Origin: SUG1106 sp051883095
Lineage (GTDB): Bacteria > Bacillota > Clostridia > Peptostreptococcales > Anaerovoracaceae
DNA: 64,000 bases
Assembly: GCA_051883095.1 (NCBI GenBank)
Contig: JBJETB010000088.1
Span: 1 to 64,000 of the forward strand
Reading direction: 5' to 3'
In this document: one piece after another, positions 42,551 to 53,000 of the stretch
Position numbering within the stretch: position 1 is the first letter of the stretch
Layout: the number at the start of each line of letters is the position of its first letter
Position numbers and translations under genes: made by a program
The notes under the pieces: model-generated
Databases searched by the model: none
What the model was told of the DNA's origin: nothing
What the model saw: only the letters and a program-made list of their open reading frames with translations

Positions 42551-43290
42551 TGGAAGGCAAAATCAGAATTGAAGTGCTGTTCCCTGAAATCGCAAATCTT
42601 TATGGCGACCTTGAGAACATAGAATATTTAAGAAAGTCCTGTCCTGAAATTGAGGTGGTTGAGACTCATCTGACAGGTGAACCTGAATTCATGAAGGAGA
42701 CTCCATCTCTGATTTATATGGGGACTTTAACTGAAAACGGTCAGCGTCTGGCCGCAGAAAAGCTTTCTCAATATACAGATAAGCTGATAGAGATGATAAA
42801 TGAAGGCGTTTATTTCCTTGTGACCGGAAATGCACTGGAGGTCTTCGGAGGTGAAATCGAAGACGTTGACGGAAGCCGTGACTGCGGGCTCAAGATTTTC
42901 CCGACTCATGCAAAGCGTGATATGATGCACAGATTCAATTCTCTTTATCTGGGACAGTTTGAGGGGATGGATATTGTGGGGTATAAGAGTCAGTTTACAC
43001 ATTCATGGCGTGATGATGATGCGGATGATGAGGCCTTTGGAAGCCTGTTTGAAACCAGACGCGGCCCCGGACTTAACCCGGATGTAATGGGAGAAGGCAT
43101 CAGAAAAAACAACTTTATGGGTACTTGTGTAATAGGACCTCTGCTGGTGCTCAATCCACCTTTCACAAAGTGGCTTCTCAAGGGAATCGGAGCCGGCGAT
43201 GTGAATCTTGCTTTTGAAAAGGAGGCCATGGAGGCTTACGAGGCGAGGGTAAAGGAATACTCCGACCCGAATACGGGATTTTATTATTAG
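42550..43290 (+). CDS. gatD: GatD-like protein without the glutaminase Cys and His
   Basis: 246 residues aligned by eye over the full length with GatD (FPEIANLYGDLENIEYL start, GTCVIGPLLVLNPPF end). In active GatD the nucleophile lies in ICGGYQ and the His in LHGP. Here the first reads VTGNALEVFG, with Gly93 where Cys should be, and the second VIGP, with Ile195 where His should be. Glutamine hydrolysis by the usual route should be impossible, although the frame is intact and coupled to murT. It may have become a structural partner, or MurT may use free ammonia or another donor. Confidence 0.85.
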   Translation: MEGKIRIEVLFPEIANLYGDLENIEYLRKSCPEIEVVETHLTGEPEFMKETPSLIYMGTLTENGQRLAAEKLSQYTDKLIEMINEGVYFLVTGNALEVFGGEIEDVDGSRDCGLKIFPTHAKRDMMHRFNSLYLGQFEGMDIVGYKSQFTHSWRDDDADDEAFGSLFETRRGPGLNPDVMGEGIRKNNFMGTCVIGPLLVLNPPFTKWLLKGIGAGDVNLAFEKEAMEAYEARVKEYSDPNTGFYY

Positions 43291-43311
43291 TTTACAACAT
43301 AAAAAACGTCA

Positions 43312-43357
43312 ATACCCCGGCACAGGTGCAATCACCTTCATGTCGGGGCATATTTTT
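43312..43357. terminator. bidirectional terminator between gatD and the LysM gene
   Basis: ATACCCCGGCACAGGTG and CACCTTCATGTCGGGGCAT pair with few mismatches around CAAT; T-rich ends on both strands. Confidence 0.75.
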
Positions 43358-43364
43358 GATGTAA

Positions 43365-43718
43365 TTATTCCTCAGGAATAATAAGAATGGTTCCTACAAG
43401 CATATTGTAAGGGTCTATGTCCGGGTTTGCACGCATGAGATTATCCAGTCTCACACCATGTTTTTTGGCAATTAAGTACAGTGTATCTCCGGCAACTACA
43501 GTATGTGTCCTGCGCGGCAGTTCTTCTTCTCTGTCAGGAAGCTGATCCTCTGTGCCCGGAATGCAGAGTCTTGCTCCGATTTGAAGATTGTACGGATTGT
43601 CAATATCGTTGACCTTCATCAGCAGACTGACAGGAAGCTCATATTTTTCAGCGATAGAATAGAGTGTATCGCCCTCACTGATGGTGTAAACATCAATGCA
43701 AACAAGGGTGTTAGTCAT
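43365..43718 (-). CDS. protein with two LysM domains
   Basis: 117 residues. Two LysM repeats: about 9-55 (YTISEGDTLYSIAEKYELP...LQIGARLCIPG) and 68-115 (HTVVAGDTLYLIAKKHGVR...MLVGTILIIPE). LysM binds peptidoglycan or chitin. No signal peptide is visible, so it may be exported by another route or act inside (spore coat proteins often carry LysM). ATG at 43718 with AAGGTGG upstream. Confidence 0.85.
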   Translation of the reverse strand: MTNTLVCIDVYTISEGDTLYSIAEKYELPVSLLMKVNDIDNPYNLQIGARLCIPGTEDQLPDREEELPRRTHTVVAGDTLYLIAKKHGVRLDNLMRANPDIDPYNMLVGTILIIPEE

Positions 43719-43769
43719 AAAAAACCACCTTTCAAAGAGGCAAATGCCAGATTTCTTTCTAATATAATA

Positions 43770-43798
43770 TTTCAAAGGAACGGAAAATGTGCTAGAAT
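43770..43798 (+). promoter_or_regulatory. promoter of the site-2 protease gene
   Basis: TTTCAA, 17-bp spacer, TAGAAT, 35 bp ahead of the ATG. Confidence 0.4.
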
Positions 43799-43833
43799 AG
43801 ACGTAATAATTTCAAAATCGAAAGGAAAAGGAA

Positions 43834-44556
43834 ATGAGAGAAAAACTACAAAGGCTTTTTAGAAATGTTAACCCGGCAATGATGGTCATAATCCTGATTC
43901 TCCTTGCGGACAACATCTTAAATAACAATATGACCCTGGGGCAGTGGTTTTATTCCAAGGTTATAATTCTGCCCGGAATAATAATAGGACTTACTTTCCA
44001 CGAGGCTGCCCACGGATATGCTTCATATTTTCTTGGGGATCCTACACCGAAGCTTCAGGGAAGACTTACGCTAAATCCATTTAAGCATATGGATCCTGTC
44101 GGATTCATTGCGCTGATGTTTGCGGGCTTCGGGTGGGGCGTGCCTGTTGAAATCGATCCAAGGTACTATAAGCACAGAAGGGCGGATGAGTTTATAGTAT
44201 CCATTGCAGGAGTTACGACCAACTTCATTATCGCGGTTGTATTTGCGTTTATAGCAAGAATGATGAGTAAAAATATGTCATATGATTTTTATATGGGCAT
44301 AGGTGGAACTATCCTTGAAATTTTTATTTATATAGTGGCAATAAACATTATTCTGATGATATTCAATCTGCTTCCGGTGCCGCCTTTGGACGGATTTGGT
44401 ATACTGACTCAGGTTTTTGATTTAAGAAAATATAATTGGTATTATAAACTGTATAACAACGGTTTCCTGATTCTGATGATTATGATTATCTTTAACATTA
44501 CCGATAAGATAATCGACCCGCTGTATGACTTCTTTATGAATCTGCTGCTGTGGTAG
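43834..44556 (+). CDS. site-2 protease family (M50-like) membrane protein
   Basis: 240 residues, five to six membrane helices. The zinc-binding HEAAH (His56, Glu57, His60) lies in the second helix and the third ligand in NLLPVPPLDGFG (Asp of LDG). GDPTPKLQGRLTLNPFKHMDPVG is typical of the YwhC/SREBP-M50B group. It should cleave peptides in the membrane. Substrate unknown. Confidence 0.88.
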   Translation: MREKLQRLFRNVNPAMMVIILILLADNILNNNMTLGQWFYSKVIILPGIIIGLTFHEAAHGYASYFLGDPTPKLQGRLTLNPFKHMDPVGFIALMFAGFGWGVPVEIDPRYYKHRRADEFIVSIAGVTTNFIIAVVFAFIARMMSKNMSYDFYMGIGGTILEIFIYIVAINIILMIFNLLPVPPLDGFGILTQVFDLRKYNWYYKLYNNGFLILMIMIIFNITDKIIDPLYDFFMNLLLW

Positions 44557-44567
44557 GAGAGAAAATC

Positions 44568-45168
44568 ATGAAGATACTGATTGTAGAGGATGACAGAGCT
44601 CTGAATAATGGAATAGCTCTTTCTCTGGGAGAATATGATGTGGAGCAGGCCTTCTGCCTTGACGAAGCAGAAAAGACACTTGACGAAAGCTTCGGTCTGA
44701 TTATACTTGATGTAAATCTTCCTGACGGCAAATGATATGGAACTTGACATAGTTAACGGTCTTGAAGCCGGCGGCGATGATTACATAACCAAACCATTTT
44801 CTCTTGCAGTGCTCAGAGCCAGAGTGGGAGCGGTGCTGAGGCGGCGGGAAAGCAATTACTGCGCAGATAGAAATACGATTTTCACGTGGCAGGACTTCAG
44901 ATTCGATTTTGAAAACATGATTTTTTGCCATGGAAATATGCGGGTTGAACTGAGCAAGACCGAGCAAAAACTTTTAAGAGTGCTGGTTTCAAACGCAGGT
45001 ATTACCATTTCCCGGGAAAAACTTATAGATAGAATATGGACTGATGGTGCAGAGTTTGTGGAAGAAAATGCTCTTTCTGTGACAATGAAAAGACTGCGTG
45101 AAAAGCTGCCGGGTATTCCGGTAAAGACAGTTTACGGCATAGGCTACGTCTGGGAGAAGTTGGGATGA
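44568..45168 (+). pseudogene. OmpR-type response regulator broken by an internal deletion
   Basis: The first part (44568-44733) encodes MKILIVEDDRALNNG...LIILDVNLPDG, the start of a receiver with its phosphorylation Asp, then stops at TGA. From 44728 in another frame the reading resumes as ANDMELDIVNGLEAGGDDYITKPF, the end of a receiver, followed by an intact winged-helix domain to 45168 that overlaps the kinase gene. About 20 receiver residues between LPDG and (T)AND are missing and the frame is shifted. The DNA-binding domain could still be made from the ATG at 44737. A natural deletion is more likely than a base-call error. Confidence 0.85.
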
Positions 45169-46127
45169 CAGGATATATTATACTTGGAGTTATTTCAGCC
45201 GTCGCCATAGGCTTTGCCGTATTTACATATATAAAAACATCAAAAACTATGAGCCGTTTGGATGAGATGGTGGAAAGCGCAGTTTCAGGAACTTTTTCGG
45301 AAAAAAGTTTAAGTGAGGAAAGAATGTCTCGTCTTGAATCGAAGATGTACCACTACATTAACAAGGGCGAAACGGGAAGAGCACAGATTGAAAAGGAAAA
45401 GAAAAACATAGAATCACTTATAAGTGATATTTCCCATCAGACCAGGACTCCTCTTGCGAACATTTTGCTTTATACACAGCTTCTCAGTGAGAGCAGCAGG
45501 CTAAGTGACGAAGACAAAAAAATTACAGAACAGATAGAAAATCAGACTGAAAAACTGAGTTTCCTGATTTCATCGCTGGTTAAGACGTCCCGCCTTGAAA
45601 CAGGCATAATCGCCGTCAGTCCTGCTGATCAGGACACGGAAGGTATGCTTCGACAGCTCACAGATGATTATATGCCTGCTGCAGAACAGAAGGATATAAC
45701 TCTGGTTTTGGGCGAAAACACCGCGGGCAGTGCTGTTTTTGACTATAAATGGACCATGGAGGCTATTGCCAACATTATCGACAATGCCATAAAGTACACA
45801 CCCTGCGGCGGCATAATTACACTGAGCGCCTCTGAATACAGCATGTTTGCCAGAATCGATATCAGCGATACGGGGATAGGAATGACAGAAGCAGAGACAG
45901 CTGCAGTATTCCAGAGGTTTTACCGTTCATCTGAGGTAAGTGATGAAAAAGGTGTAGGAATCGGCCTGTATCTTGCGAGGAAAATCGTGGAAAGGGAAGG
46001 TGGGTATATTAAGGTAACGTCAAAGAAGGGACGAGGTTCCAACTTTTCTGTTTTCCTTCCTAAAAATCAGAATTATGTCAGAACTGTAAGAATTGAGAAA
46101 GATTCAGGAAAGAATCATGTTTTATAG
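45165..46127 (+). CDS. sensor histidine kinase
   Basis: 320 residues: one N-terminal membrane helix (about 4-24), a short linker without extracellular sensor, the phospho-acceptor SDISHQTRTPLANILLY (His91) and an ATPase domain with NIIDNAIKYTP, DTGIGMT and GVGIGLYLARKIV. This is the plan of kinases that sense through an associated ABC transporter of the peptide-antibiotic type, and such a transporter follows. The frame is intact though its regulator partner is damaged. ATG overlaps the end of the regulator frame. Confidence 0.92.
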   Translation: MTGYIILGVISAVAIGFAVFTYIKTSKTMSRLDEMVESAVSGTFSEKSLSEERMSRLESKMYHYINKGETGRAQIEKEKKNIESLISDISHQTRTPLANILLYTQLLSESSRLSDEDKKITEQIENQTEKLSFLISSLVKTSRLETGIIAVSPADQDTEGMLRQLTDDYMPAAEQKDITLVLGENTAGSAVFDYKWTMEAIANIIDNAIKYTPCGGIITLSASEYSMFARIDISDTGIGMTEAETAAVFQRFYRSSEVSDEKGVGIGLYLARKIVEREGGYIKVTSKKGRGSNFSVFLPKNQNYVRTVRIEKDSGKNHVL

Positions 46128-46165
46128 TAGTGTATGTAGGGAAAAACTGCATACACTATTTTGTT
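46128..46165 (+). terminator. inverted repeat between kinase and ABC genes
   Basis: TAGTGTATG and CATACACTA pair perfectly around 13 bases, followed by TTTTGTTT. It may end most regulator-kinase transcripts before the transporter genes. Confidence 0.5.
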
Positions 46166-46181
46166 TGAAAGGGGAAAAGTC

Positions 46182-46874
46182 ATGGACATATTGAAGACCG
46201 AAGAATTAAAAAAATATTACGGAAAGGGAGATACTCTGGTGAAGGCACTGGACGGTGTGAATTTTACAGTGCGCGACGGTGAGTTTGTGGCCATAGTGGG
46301 AACTTCCGGCAGCGGCAAATCAACCCTGCTTCACATGATGGGCGGACTGGACAGACCTACATCGGGCAAGGTGGAGGTTGCCGGAAAGGACATTTTTACG
46401 ATGAAAGACGATGAACTGACAATATTCCGAAGAAGGAAAATAGGATTCATCTTTCAAAGCTACAATCTGGTGCCTGTGCTTAACGTATATGAAAACATAG
46501 TGTTGCCAATAGAACTGGATGGAAATAAAGTCGACAGAGGACATATCGACAGCATAATAGAGACTTTAGGACTGACGGATAAGGTGAACAACCTGCCGGG
46601 ACAGCTTTCGGGAGGACAGCAGCAGAGGGTTGCCATAGCCAGAGCTCTGGCATCAAAACCTGCTATAATTCTTGCCGATGAGCCTACGGGCAACCTGGAC
46701 AGCAGGACAAGCCTTGATGTGCTCGGACTTCTTAAAATCACGAGCAAGAAGTTCAGCCAGACCATCGTTATGATAACCCACAATGAGGAAATCGCCCAGA
46801 TGGCAGACCGCATTATCCGCATTGAAGACGGCAAAATCGCAGGCGGCAGAATTGCAGGTGACAGAAATGCTTAA
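46182..46874 (+). CDS. ABC transporter ATP-binding protein (MacB/BceA type)
   Basis: 230 residues: GTSGSGKSTLLHMMGGLDRPTSG Walker A region, FIFQSYNLVPVLNVYENI Q-loop, LSGGQQQRVAIARALA signature, ILADEPTGNLDS Walker B. It belongs to the LolD/MacB/BceA group that pairs with FtsX-like permeases, as encoded next. ATG at 46182 with AAAGGGG upstream. Likely function: resistance to or sensing of peptide antibiotics, or release of surface molecules. Confidence 0.93.
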   Translation: MDILKTEELKKYYGKGDTLVKALDGVNFTVRDGEFVAIVGTSGSGKSTLLHMMGGLDRPTSGKVEVAGKDIFTMKDDELTIFRRRKIGFIFQSYNLVPVLNVYENIVLPIELDGNKVDRGHIDSIIETLGLTDKVNNLPGQLSGGQQQRVAIARALASKPAIILADEPTGNLDSRTSLDVLGLLKITSKKFSQTIVMITHNEEIAQMADRIIRIEDGKIAGGRIAGDRNA

Positions 46875-49425
46875 GGTAAGAAACGCAAAATGCATAAACC
46901 GCCTGTCTCAGCGGTCACTCAGAAGCAGCAACTCCAGAAATATTGTAGCGGTAATTGCCATTATGCTGACGGCGGTACTTTTTACATCTCTGTTTACAAT
47001 CAGCATGAGCCTGATGGATTCTTTACAGTTTTCTACCATGAGGCAGGTGGGAACCAGGGCACATGCAGGTTTTAAATTTATCACCATGGAGCAGTATGAA
47101 AAGGTGAAAGCCGATCCTGAGGTGAAAGATATTTCATATAATATTATTGTTGGAACCGGTGAAAACGAGGAACTCTTAAAGACATACACAGAAATCAGAT
47201 ACACCGAGCCTAAGGCTGCTGAATGGGGCTTTACAATGCCCACCACAGGTCATCTGCCGGAAAAGAGTATGGAGCTTGCTGCGTCCACAGCTGTTCTCGA
47301 TGCTTTGGGCGTACCGCATAAACTGGGGGAAAATGTAACTCTGGAATTCACCGCCAAGGGTGTGAAGCATAAAGACACATTCACTCTTTGCGGATTCTGG
47401 GAACAGGATAAGGCAGCTATGGCTAATGAGGCATTTGTCTCCAGAGAATACTGCGACAGCGTGGTAGACGTATGGCAGGATGAGGCAAATAATGGCGGCG
47501 ACTGGACCAATATCGAAGGCTCTGTTAATCCTTCATTTTGGTTTGATTCCTCATGGGATATAGAAGGACAGGTAGAGGCTCTCAAGGAAAGATGCGGATT
47601 AGGAAAGGAAGTAAATGAAGGTGTAAACTGGGCCTATGCAAGCTCATCGGTTGATACTGTCACTGCAGCTTTAATTACAGGGGTGCTTGCAGTAATAATA
47701 TTGTCGGGGTATCTGATAATATATAATATCTTCTATATTTCTGTTACGGCAGATATTAGATTTTACGGTTTACTCAAGACTATAGGCACTACAGGCAAGC
47801 AGCTGAAAAAAATTGTAAGACGGCAGGCTCTTCTGCTGAGCTGTATCGGTATACCGGCAGGACTTGCTTTGGGATACGGCATTTCGTATATCCTTATGCC
47901 TATAGTAATCAAAGCCAGCGATCTCGGCGATGACAATATGGTAATTTCCCTAAATCCTCTTATCTTCATAGGAAGCGGACTATTTTCACTGGTCACAGTA
48001 TGGATAAGCTGTATCAGGCCCTGCAGACTGGTAAAAAAAATCACACCGGTTGAGGCAGTGAAATATACGGAGAGTACCAATGAAACTCAGAAGATTAAGT
48101 GCAGAGAAAGAAAAAGCAAAAGAGTCACGCCCCTTTCTATGGCCATTGCCAATCTTGGGCGAAACAGAAAAAAGACGGTTTCGGTAGTGCTTTCTATCTG
48201 CCTGTCGATTATTATGATGGGAAGCTCAGTGACTGTGGCTCAGGGATTCGATATGGATAAGTATCTGGAGTCAAAGATGGTGACGGATTTTTATGTGACA
48301 GATGCCACTGTAGATAATGTAATGAGTCAGTATAAGGAATATGCAGGTGTATCGGAGGAAGACAGGGAGAAGTTTTCGAAAATAGATGGCATAACAGGTA
48401 TGGGAAGTGTATATATGCTGGAGGGAAGTCATAAAGCGGAAGGCAAGGCTGCGGAAAGAGCAAAAAAGCTCTTTGAAGAGCATAAGGATATTGTACCGAT
48501 AGATGAATATCTTAAGACTCTTGAAAAAGAAATCAATGAGGAACATACGCTGCCTTCCCATCTCTACGGTATTTCACCATATATCTGCGATAAGATTGAA
48601 ATAACCGACGGCAGTTTTGATGCGGAAAAATTCAATACAGGCAATTATGTTATAGCGTCAGCATTCTCCTATAACGGAGATGATACAGGAAAAGAAAGAT
48701 ATTACGATGTGGGGGAGAGGGTAAAAATAGAATTCAGTGACGGTACTTACAAGGAGTATGAGGTGATGGCATTGGGCGAAATGGCCGATGCTCTGGGGCC
48801 GCAGCACGGACACTGGTTTGAGGTGGACTTCATATTGCCGGAGGCTGAGTTTATTGAGAGAACAGGGGAATCCGGAGCACTCAGAACTGTCTTTGATGTG
48901 GAGGAAGTATACGATGATGCTGTGAGTGATTTTATGAATGACTACTGCAGCAATGTGAAAGACAGCCTTACCTGTAAGTCAAGGCAGGACTATGCAGATG
49001 AGTTTAAGTCCATGAATCAGACATTTTTAACAGTAGGTCTTGCTTTGAGCTTCATTCTGGCTCTTATTGCTTTGCTGAACTTTATAAATGCAGTCATAAC
49101 TTCGATTCAAAGCAGGAAAAACGAGCTGGCAATCCTTCAGTCGGTAGGTATGACAGGGAAACAGCTTAAAGCAATGCTAATATGGGAAGGTGTTCTTTAC
49201 GTTATAATATCGCTTGCGCTTGCACTTACAGTTGGAACACTTTTAACCTATCTGCTGGTTAAAGCGATAACATCCCAGATGTGGATGTTCACATACCGCT
49301 TTATCATATGGCCTCAGCTTGCGGCTGTACCTGTGACAATGATTTTTGCATGGCTTATACCGGTTTTATGTTATAAAAACATGTGCAGAAGCAGCATTGT
49401 GGAAAGGCTGAGGATGGCTGAATAA
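46867..49425 (+). CDS. FtsX-like ABC transporter permease
   Basis: 852 residues: one N-terminal membrane helix (about 27-50), a large extracellular region, three helices near 290-400, a second long extracellular domain (about 460-730) and three C-terminal helices, i.e. two FtsX units. Typical motifs: LLKTIGTTGKQLKKIVRRQ and ELAILQSVGMTGKQLKAML. It overlaps the ATPase gene by 8 bp; an upstream ATG at 46783 would lie deep inside that gene. Partner of the ATPase and probable sensor for the kinase. Confidence 0.9.
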   Translation: MLKVRNAKCINRLSQRSLRSSNSRNIVAVIAIMLTAVLFTSLFTISMSLMDSLQFSTMRQVGTRAHAGFKFITMEQYEKVKADPEVKDISYNIIVGTGENEELLKTYTEIRYTEPKAAEWGFTMPTTGHLPEKSMELAASTAVLDALGVPHKLGENVTLEFTAKGVKHKDTFTLCGFWEQDKAAMANEAFVSREYCDSVVDVWQDEANNGGDWTNIEGSVNPSFWFDSSWDIEGQVEALKERCGLGKEVNEGVNWAYASSSVDTVTAALITGVLAVIILSGYLIIYNIFYISVTADIRFYGLLKTIGTTGKQLKKIVRRQALLLSCIGIPAGLALGYGISYILMPIVIKASDLGDDNMVISLNPLIFIGSGLFSLVTVWISCIRPCRLVKKITPVEAVKYTESTNETQKIKCRERKSKRVTPLSMAIANLGRNRKKTVSVVLSICLSIIMMGSSVTVAQGFDMDKYLESKMVTDFYVTDATVDNVMSQYKEYAGVSEEDREKFSKIDGITGMGSVYMLEGSHKAEGKAAERAKKLFEEHKDIVPIDEYLKTLEKEINEEHTLPSHLYGISPYICDKIEITDGSFDAEKFNTGNYVIASAFSYNGDDTGKERYYDVGERVKIEFSDGTYKEYEVMALGEMADALGPQHGHWFEVDFILPEAEFIERTGESGALRTVFDVEEVYDDAVSDFMNDYCSNVKDSLTCKSRQDYADEFKSMNQTFLTVGLALSFILALIALLNFINAVITSIQSRKNELAILQSVGMTGKQLKAMLIWEGVLYVIISLALALTVGTLLTYLLVKAITSQMWMFTYRFIIWPQLAAVPVTMIFAWLIPVLCYKNMCRSSIVERLRMAE

Positions 49426-49447
49426 AAAAGATAATATAACGATAATG

Positions 49448-49472
49448 AAAGGAACTCGGGATGGGTTCCTTT
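49448..49472 (+). terminator. terminator of the ABC transporter operon
   Basis: AAAGGAAC and GGTTCCTTTTT pair around TCGGGATG. Confidence 0.75.
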
Positions 49473-49575
49473 TTACTTTTATTTCATTCTAATTTATCGT
49501 GTGAGTGGGCGACAGTATTCTTTATACTATTGTCCTGGTGCTTAATTTAAAGAAATGAGCGCAAGATGTTGAATC

Positions 49576-49860
49576 TTATTTATTTTTTTTGCCGGTTTTG
49601 AGAAGTTCTTCAGGAAAAAGAGAGGCGTTCAGGAGATCACCGGGATTAACTTCAAGGGCATCGGCAATATTGTAAAGTACCTCAAGAGAAAAAGGACGCA
49701 CAATATTGGGTGCTTCAATGGAGCTGATATGTGAGCGACTTACCTTAGCTTTTTCTGCCAGCTTTTCCTGTGACATTCCACGCATTTTCCGTATAGCAGC
49801 AATAGTTATTCCTAATTGTATAAATCGGTCTCTGTTTTTGAATCCTATTTCTTTACTCAT
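49576..49860 (-). CDS. XRE family helix-turn-helix regulator
   Basis: 94 residues with a Cro/CI-type HTH (about 17-75: IRKMRGMSQEKLAEKAKVSRSHISSIE, ALEVNPGDLL), and a basic tail. Divergent from the T7SS operon and 147 bp away from essC, so a regulator of the island is likely. A perfect palindrome between them may be its operator. Confidence 0.85.
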   Translation of the reverse strand: MSKEIGFKNRDRFIQLGITIAAIRKMRGMSQEKLAEKAKVSRSHISSIEAPNIVRPFSLEVLYNIADALEVNPGDLLNASLFPEELLKTGKKNK

Positions 49861-49890
49861 AAGTGTAGCATTACCCTTTCAGCGAATTAT

Positions 49891-49904
49891 AGTATAATTA
49901 TACT
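49891..49904. promoter_or_regulatory. palindromic candidate operator of the XRE regulator
   Basis: AGTATAATTATACT is a perfect 14-bp palindrome containing TATAAT on both strands. It lies 31 bp upstream of the XRE start and probably overlaps that gene's -10, allowing autorepression. Confidence 0.45.
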
Positions 49905-49942
49905 TTCTTAGTCATACGAAGTTTGCCGCTAATAAAAAGCAT

Positions 49943-49971
49943 TTGACTTATATTTTGAGCAAAGTTATAAT
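49943..49971 (+). promoter_or_regulatory. promoter of the type VII secretion operon
   Basis: TTGACT, 17-bp spacer, TATAAT: near-consensus sigma-A promoter, 37 bp ahead of the essC ATG. Confidence 0.7.
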
Positions 49972-50007
49972 ATATGAAGAAACACATGCATCGGAAAGAG
50001 GTTAATA

Positions 50008-53000
50008 ATGAAATTAAATATAAGAGTAATCTGTAGTAATTATTCGTTGGATTACGAAGTTCAAGAAGACAAAGAATTGGTTATAGATTGTAATTCTGCC
50101 GATGATTTTGGGTGCAGAAAAGAAGATATAAAAGGGTCAATAAAGTTTGTTTATTCAAATGGGGTTTGGAAAGCATTTTGTGATGGTGAAACGTTTTTAA
50201 ACAACGATAAGCCGCATATCGTAGAGATAAACGGTGATGAATTGTTTACACTCAGCCTCAATGAAAAAAACAGACTTTTTATTTTACCATATTATGATGA
50301 ACTTGAAAAAATAAATGTAAGCTTATCTAATTATGAAGTTTTTAGAATCGGAAGAAAGAACACCTCTGATTTAATTATATCAAGCCCTCGGGTATCAGGA
50401 AGCCATGTGGTTATTGCAAAGGAAGGAGAAAAGTATCTTCTTGCAGACGATAACAGTCGTAATGGCACGTTTATAAATGGGAAACGTGTTTCCGGTAAGA
50501 CGCTTGAGGAAGGAGACGTAATATATATAGATAAACAAACCATTGAATACAGGGAAAATAAACTAATATGCAGTAACATTCAGGGACAGGTTTCAACAAA
50601 AGAAAGTATGTTGGAAGGTGCTAGAAAAACAAATAGTATTAAAGATAGGAAAGAATATCCTTTATTTAAGAAGTCTCCAAGGTTGAAATACGAATTGCCT
50701 AAAGATGAATTTGTCGTTCAGCAGCCTCCCACAATAGGAAGCAAACCGGAGATAAATTGGCTAGCGGTTCTTGCTGCACCTATCGGCATGATTTTGATTA
50801 TGATTATGGTAGTCGTAGTGATGAAAGGAAGTACGGTCTCAATAGTTTATACAGCACCCATGTCGTTACTTTCGATTGTAACTTCGGTATTAAATTATAA
50901 AGGCCAGATTAAAAAACATAAAAAAAATGAACAAACCAGAATTGATGTATACAATGATCATTTATATGAAATAGCCGGAAAATGTACGGACGCATCCCAA
51001 AAACAAATGAAAGCGTTGCTAAGTGTTCATCCATCGACTGTTGAGTGCTTTAATATCGTAAACAGTTTGGAAAGAAGACTATGGGAACGTAATTTTAATG
51101 ATTCGGATTTTATGGATCTTAGGGTAGGAACTGGTTCTGTGGAGACAAGTTTTTCCATAAAAGTTCCCAACAAAACCGTAAAGCTTGAAAAAGATGAGCT
51201 TCAGGAAAAGGCCTATGAATTGGAGAAGAAATATAGCGTATTAAAGGATGCGCCTATTTCTTTTAACATCAGAAAGAATATTTCATGTGGTATTATTGGT
51301 GACAAAAAGAGCAGCAGCAAATTGGCAAAAAACATGGTTTTGCAGGCTGTCACGCATCATAGCTATGATGACCTCAAAATAATAACTTTGTATGGAAAAG
51401 AGGATAGTGAATGGGAGTTTATAAAATGGCTTCCGCATTCTTTTGATGCAGGCAGAGAGGAACGATTTGTTGGCAGCAATTTTTTTGACGCTGAAAAAAT
51501 CTTGAAGGAATTTGAAGAAATTATAAAAACGCGAAAAAATGATGATGCAAGTGCACATACGAATGTTACTTCTGAGATACAAAGGCCATTCTATCTTTTT
51601 GTTATAACGGAAAAAGAATATCTTGAAGACAACAAAATTTTAAAATTCTTTTCCGGAAGAGATGATTTAAACATCGGTGTGATATATGTTTTTGATGAAA
51701 TTAACGATCTCCCTAAAGATTGCAATGTGATTATTGAAACAAAGCTTGATAAGGGATTTATGTATATGAAAAACAATGTGGACATAAAGAAGCGGTTCAC
51801 ATTTGATAGATTTTCAGAAAATGATTATGAGAGCTTTGCCAGAAGTATGGCACCAATCCGACTTTATTCGAGTGCTAATAATAGTACACTTCCAAATTCA
51901 ATAACTTTTCTTGAAGGTTACGGTGTTAATATGCCTGAAGAGCTTCCTATTGGTGCGTGGTGGCAGAGAGCCAAAACTTACCAGACCATGGGAGTACCTA
52001 TCGGCGTAAAAGAAAACGGAGAACCATTTATATTTGATATTCATGAAAGAAAGCACGGCCCTCATGGTCTGGTAGCAGGCATGACAGGTTCGGGCAAGTC
52101 TGAAATGGTTCAGTCCTGGATATTATCTATGGCTCTCAAATTTTCGCCACAGGATGTTGCCTTTGTGCTTATCGATTTTAAGGGAACAGGTTTAATACTT
52201 CCTTTTTCCAAACTTCCACATCTGGCAGGAACGATTTCCGATTTGGATACAAATATTACTAGAAATCTAATTTCGCTGGAAAATGAATTGACAAGGAGAA
52301 AAGCGCTCCTTGATAAGTATGGTGTAAATAATATAAGCGCATACCTGAAGTTGAGGGAAGCGGGAAAAGCTCATGAAAATATGCCGTTTTTGTTCATTAT
52401 TATTGACGAATTCGCTGAATTCAAAGAACAATTTCGAGAGTTCATACCAGTTATAAACAGGATTTTTGCAATAGGAAGAACATTGGGTGTATTTACTGTT
52501 TTGCTTACACAAAAACCTTCCGGTGTTGTTGATGATAAAATGAATGCCAATACTCGTTTCAGGTGGTGCCTCAAGGTTGCAAACGTTGCTGATAGCAAAG
52601 AAATGCTTCATCATCCTGATGCAGCAAGAATAACTGTACCCGGAAGAGCTTATATACAGGTTGGCGAAGATGAAATATATGAGCAGATTCAGTCATTTTG
52701 GAGCGGCGCACCATTTGATCCCGATGGAAGAAAAAGAGGAACAGACGGACAGATATCGGTTGTACAAACCAATGGTAAAAGAAAAAGGTACATATTGAAG
52801 CCTGAAGAACAAAGCACAGTTTCAGGAAAAACGGAGATAGAAACAATAGTAGAATATATTTCTTCGTATGTTAAAAAAAGAGACATACCAGATGCGCAAA
52901 GAATTTGGACGGAACGATTGCCGGAGATTATTGATTTATCCAAACTGATAGAAATATTTAAAGCAGAGAAAACTTGCTCTGCAAACGATGGCATATCGGC

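Noticed and set aside
46783..46866. Longer start for the FtsX-like permease
   Set aside because: It would put 28 hydrophilic residues inside the ATPase gene; the ATG at 46867 gives the normal 8-bp overlap and N-terminus.
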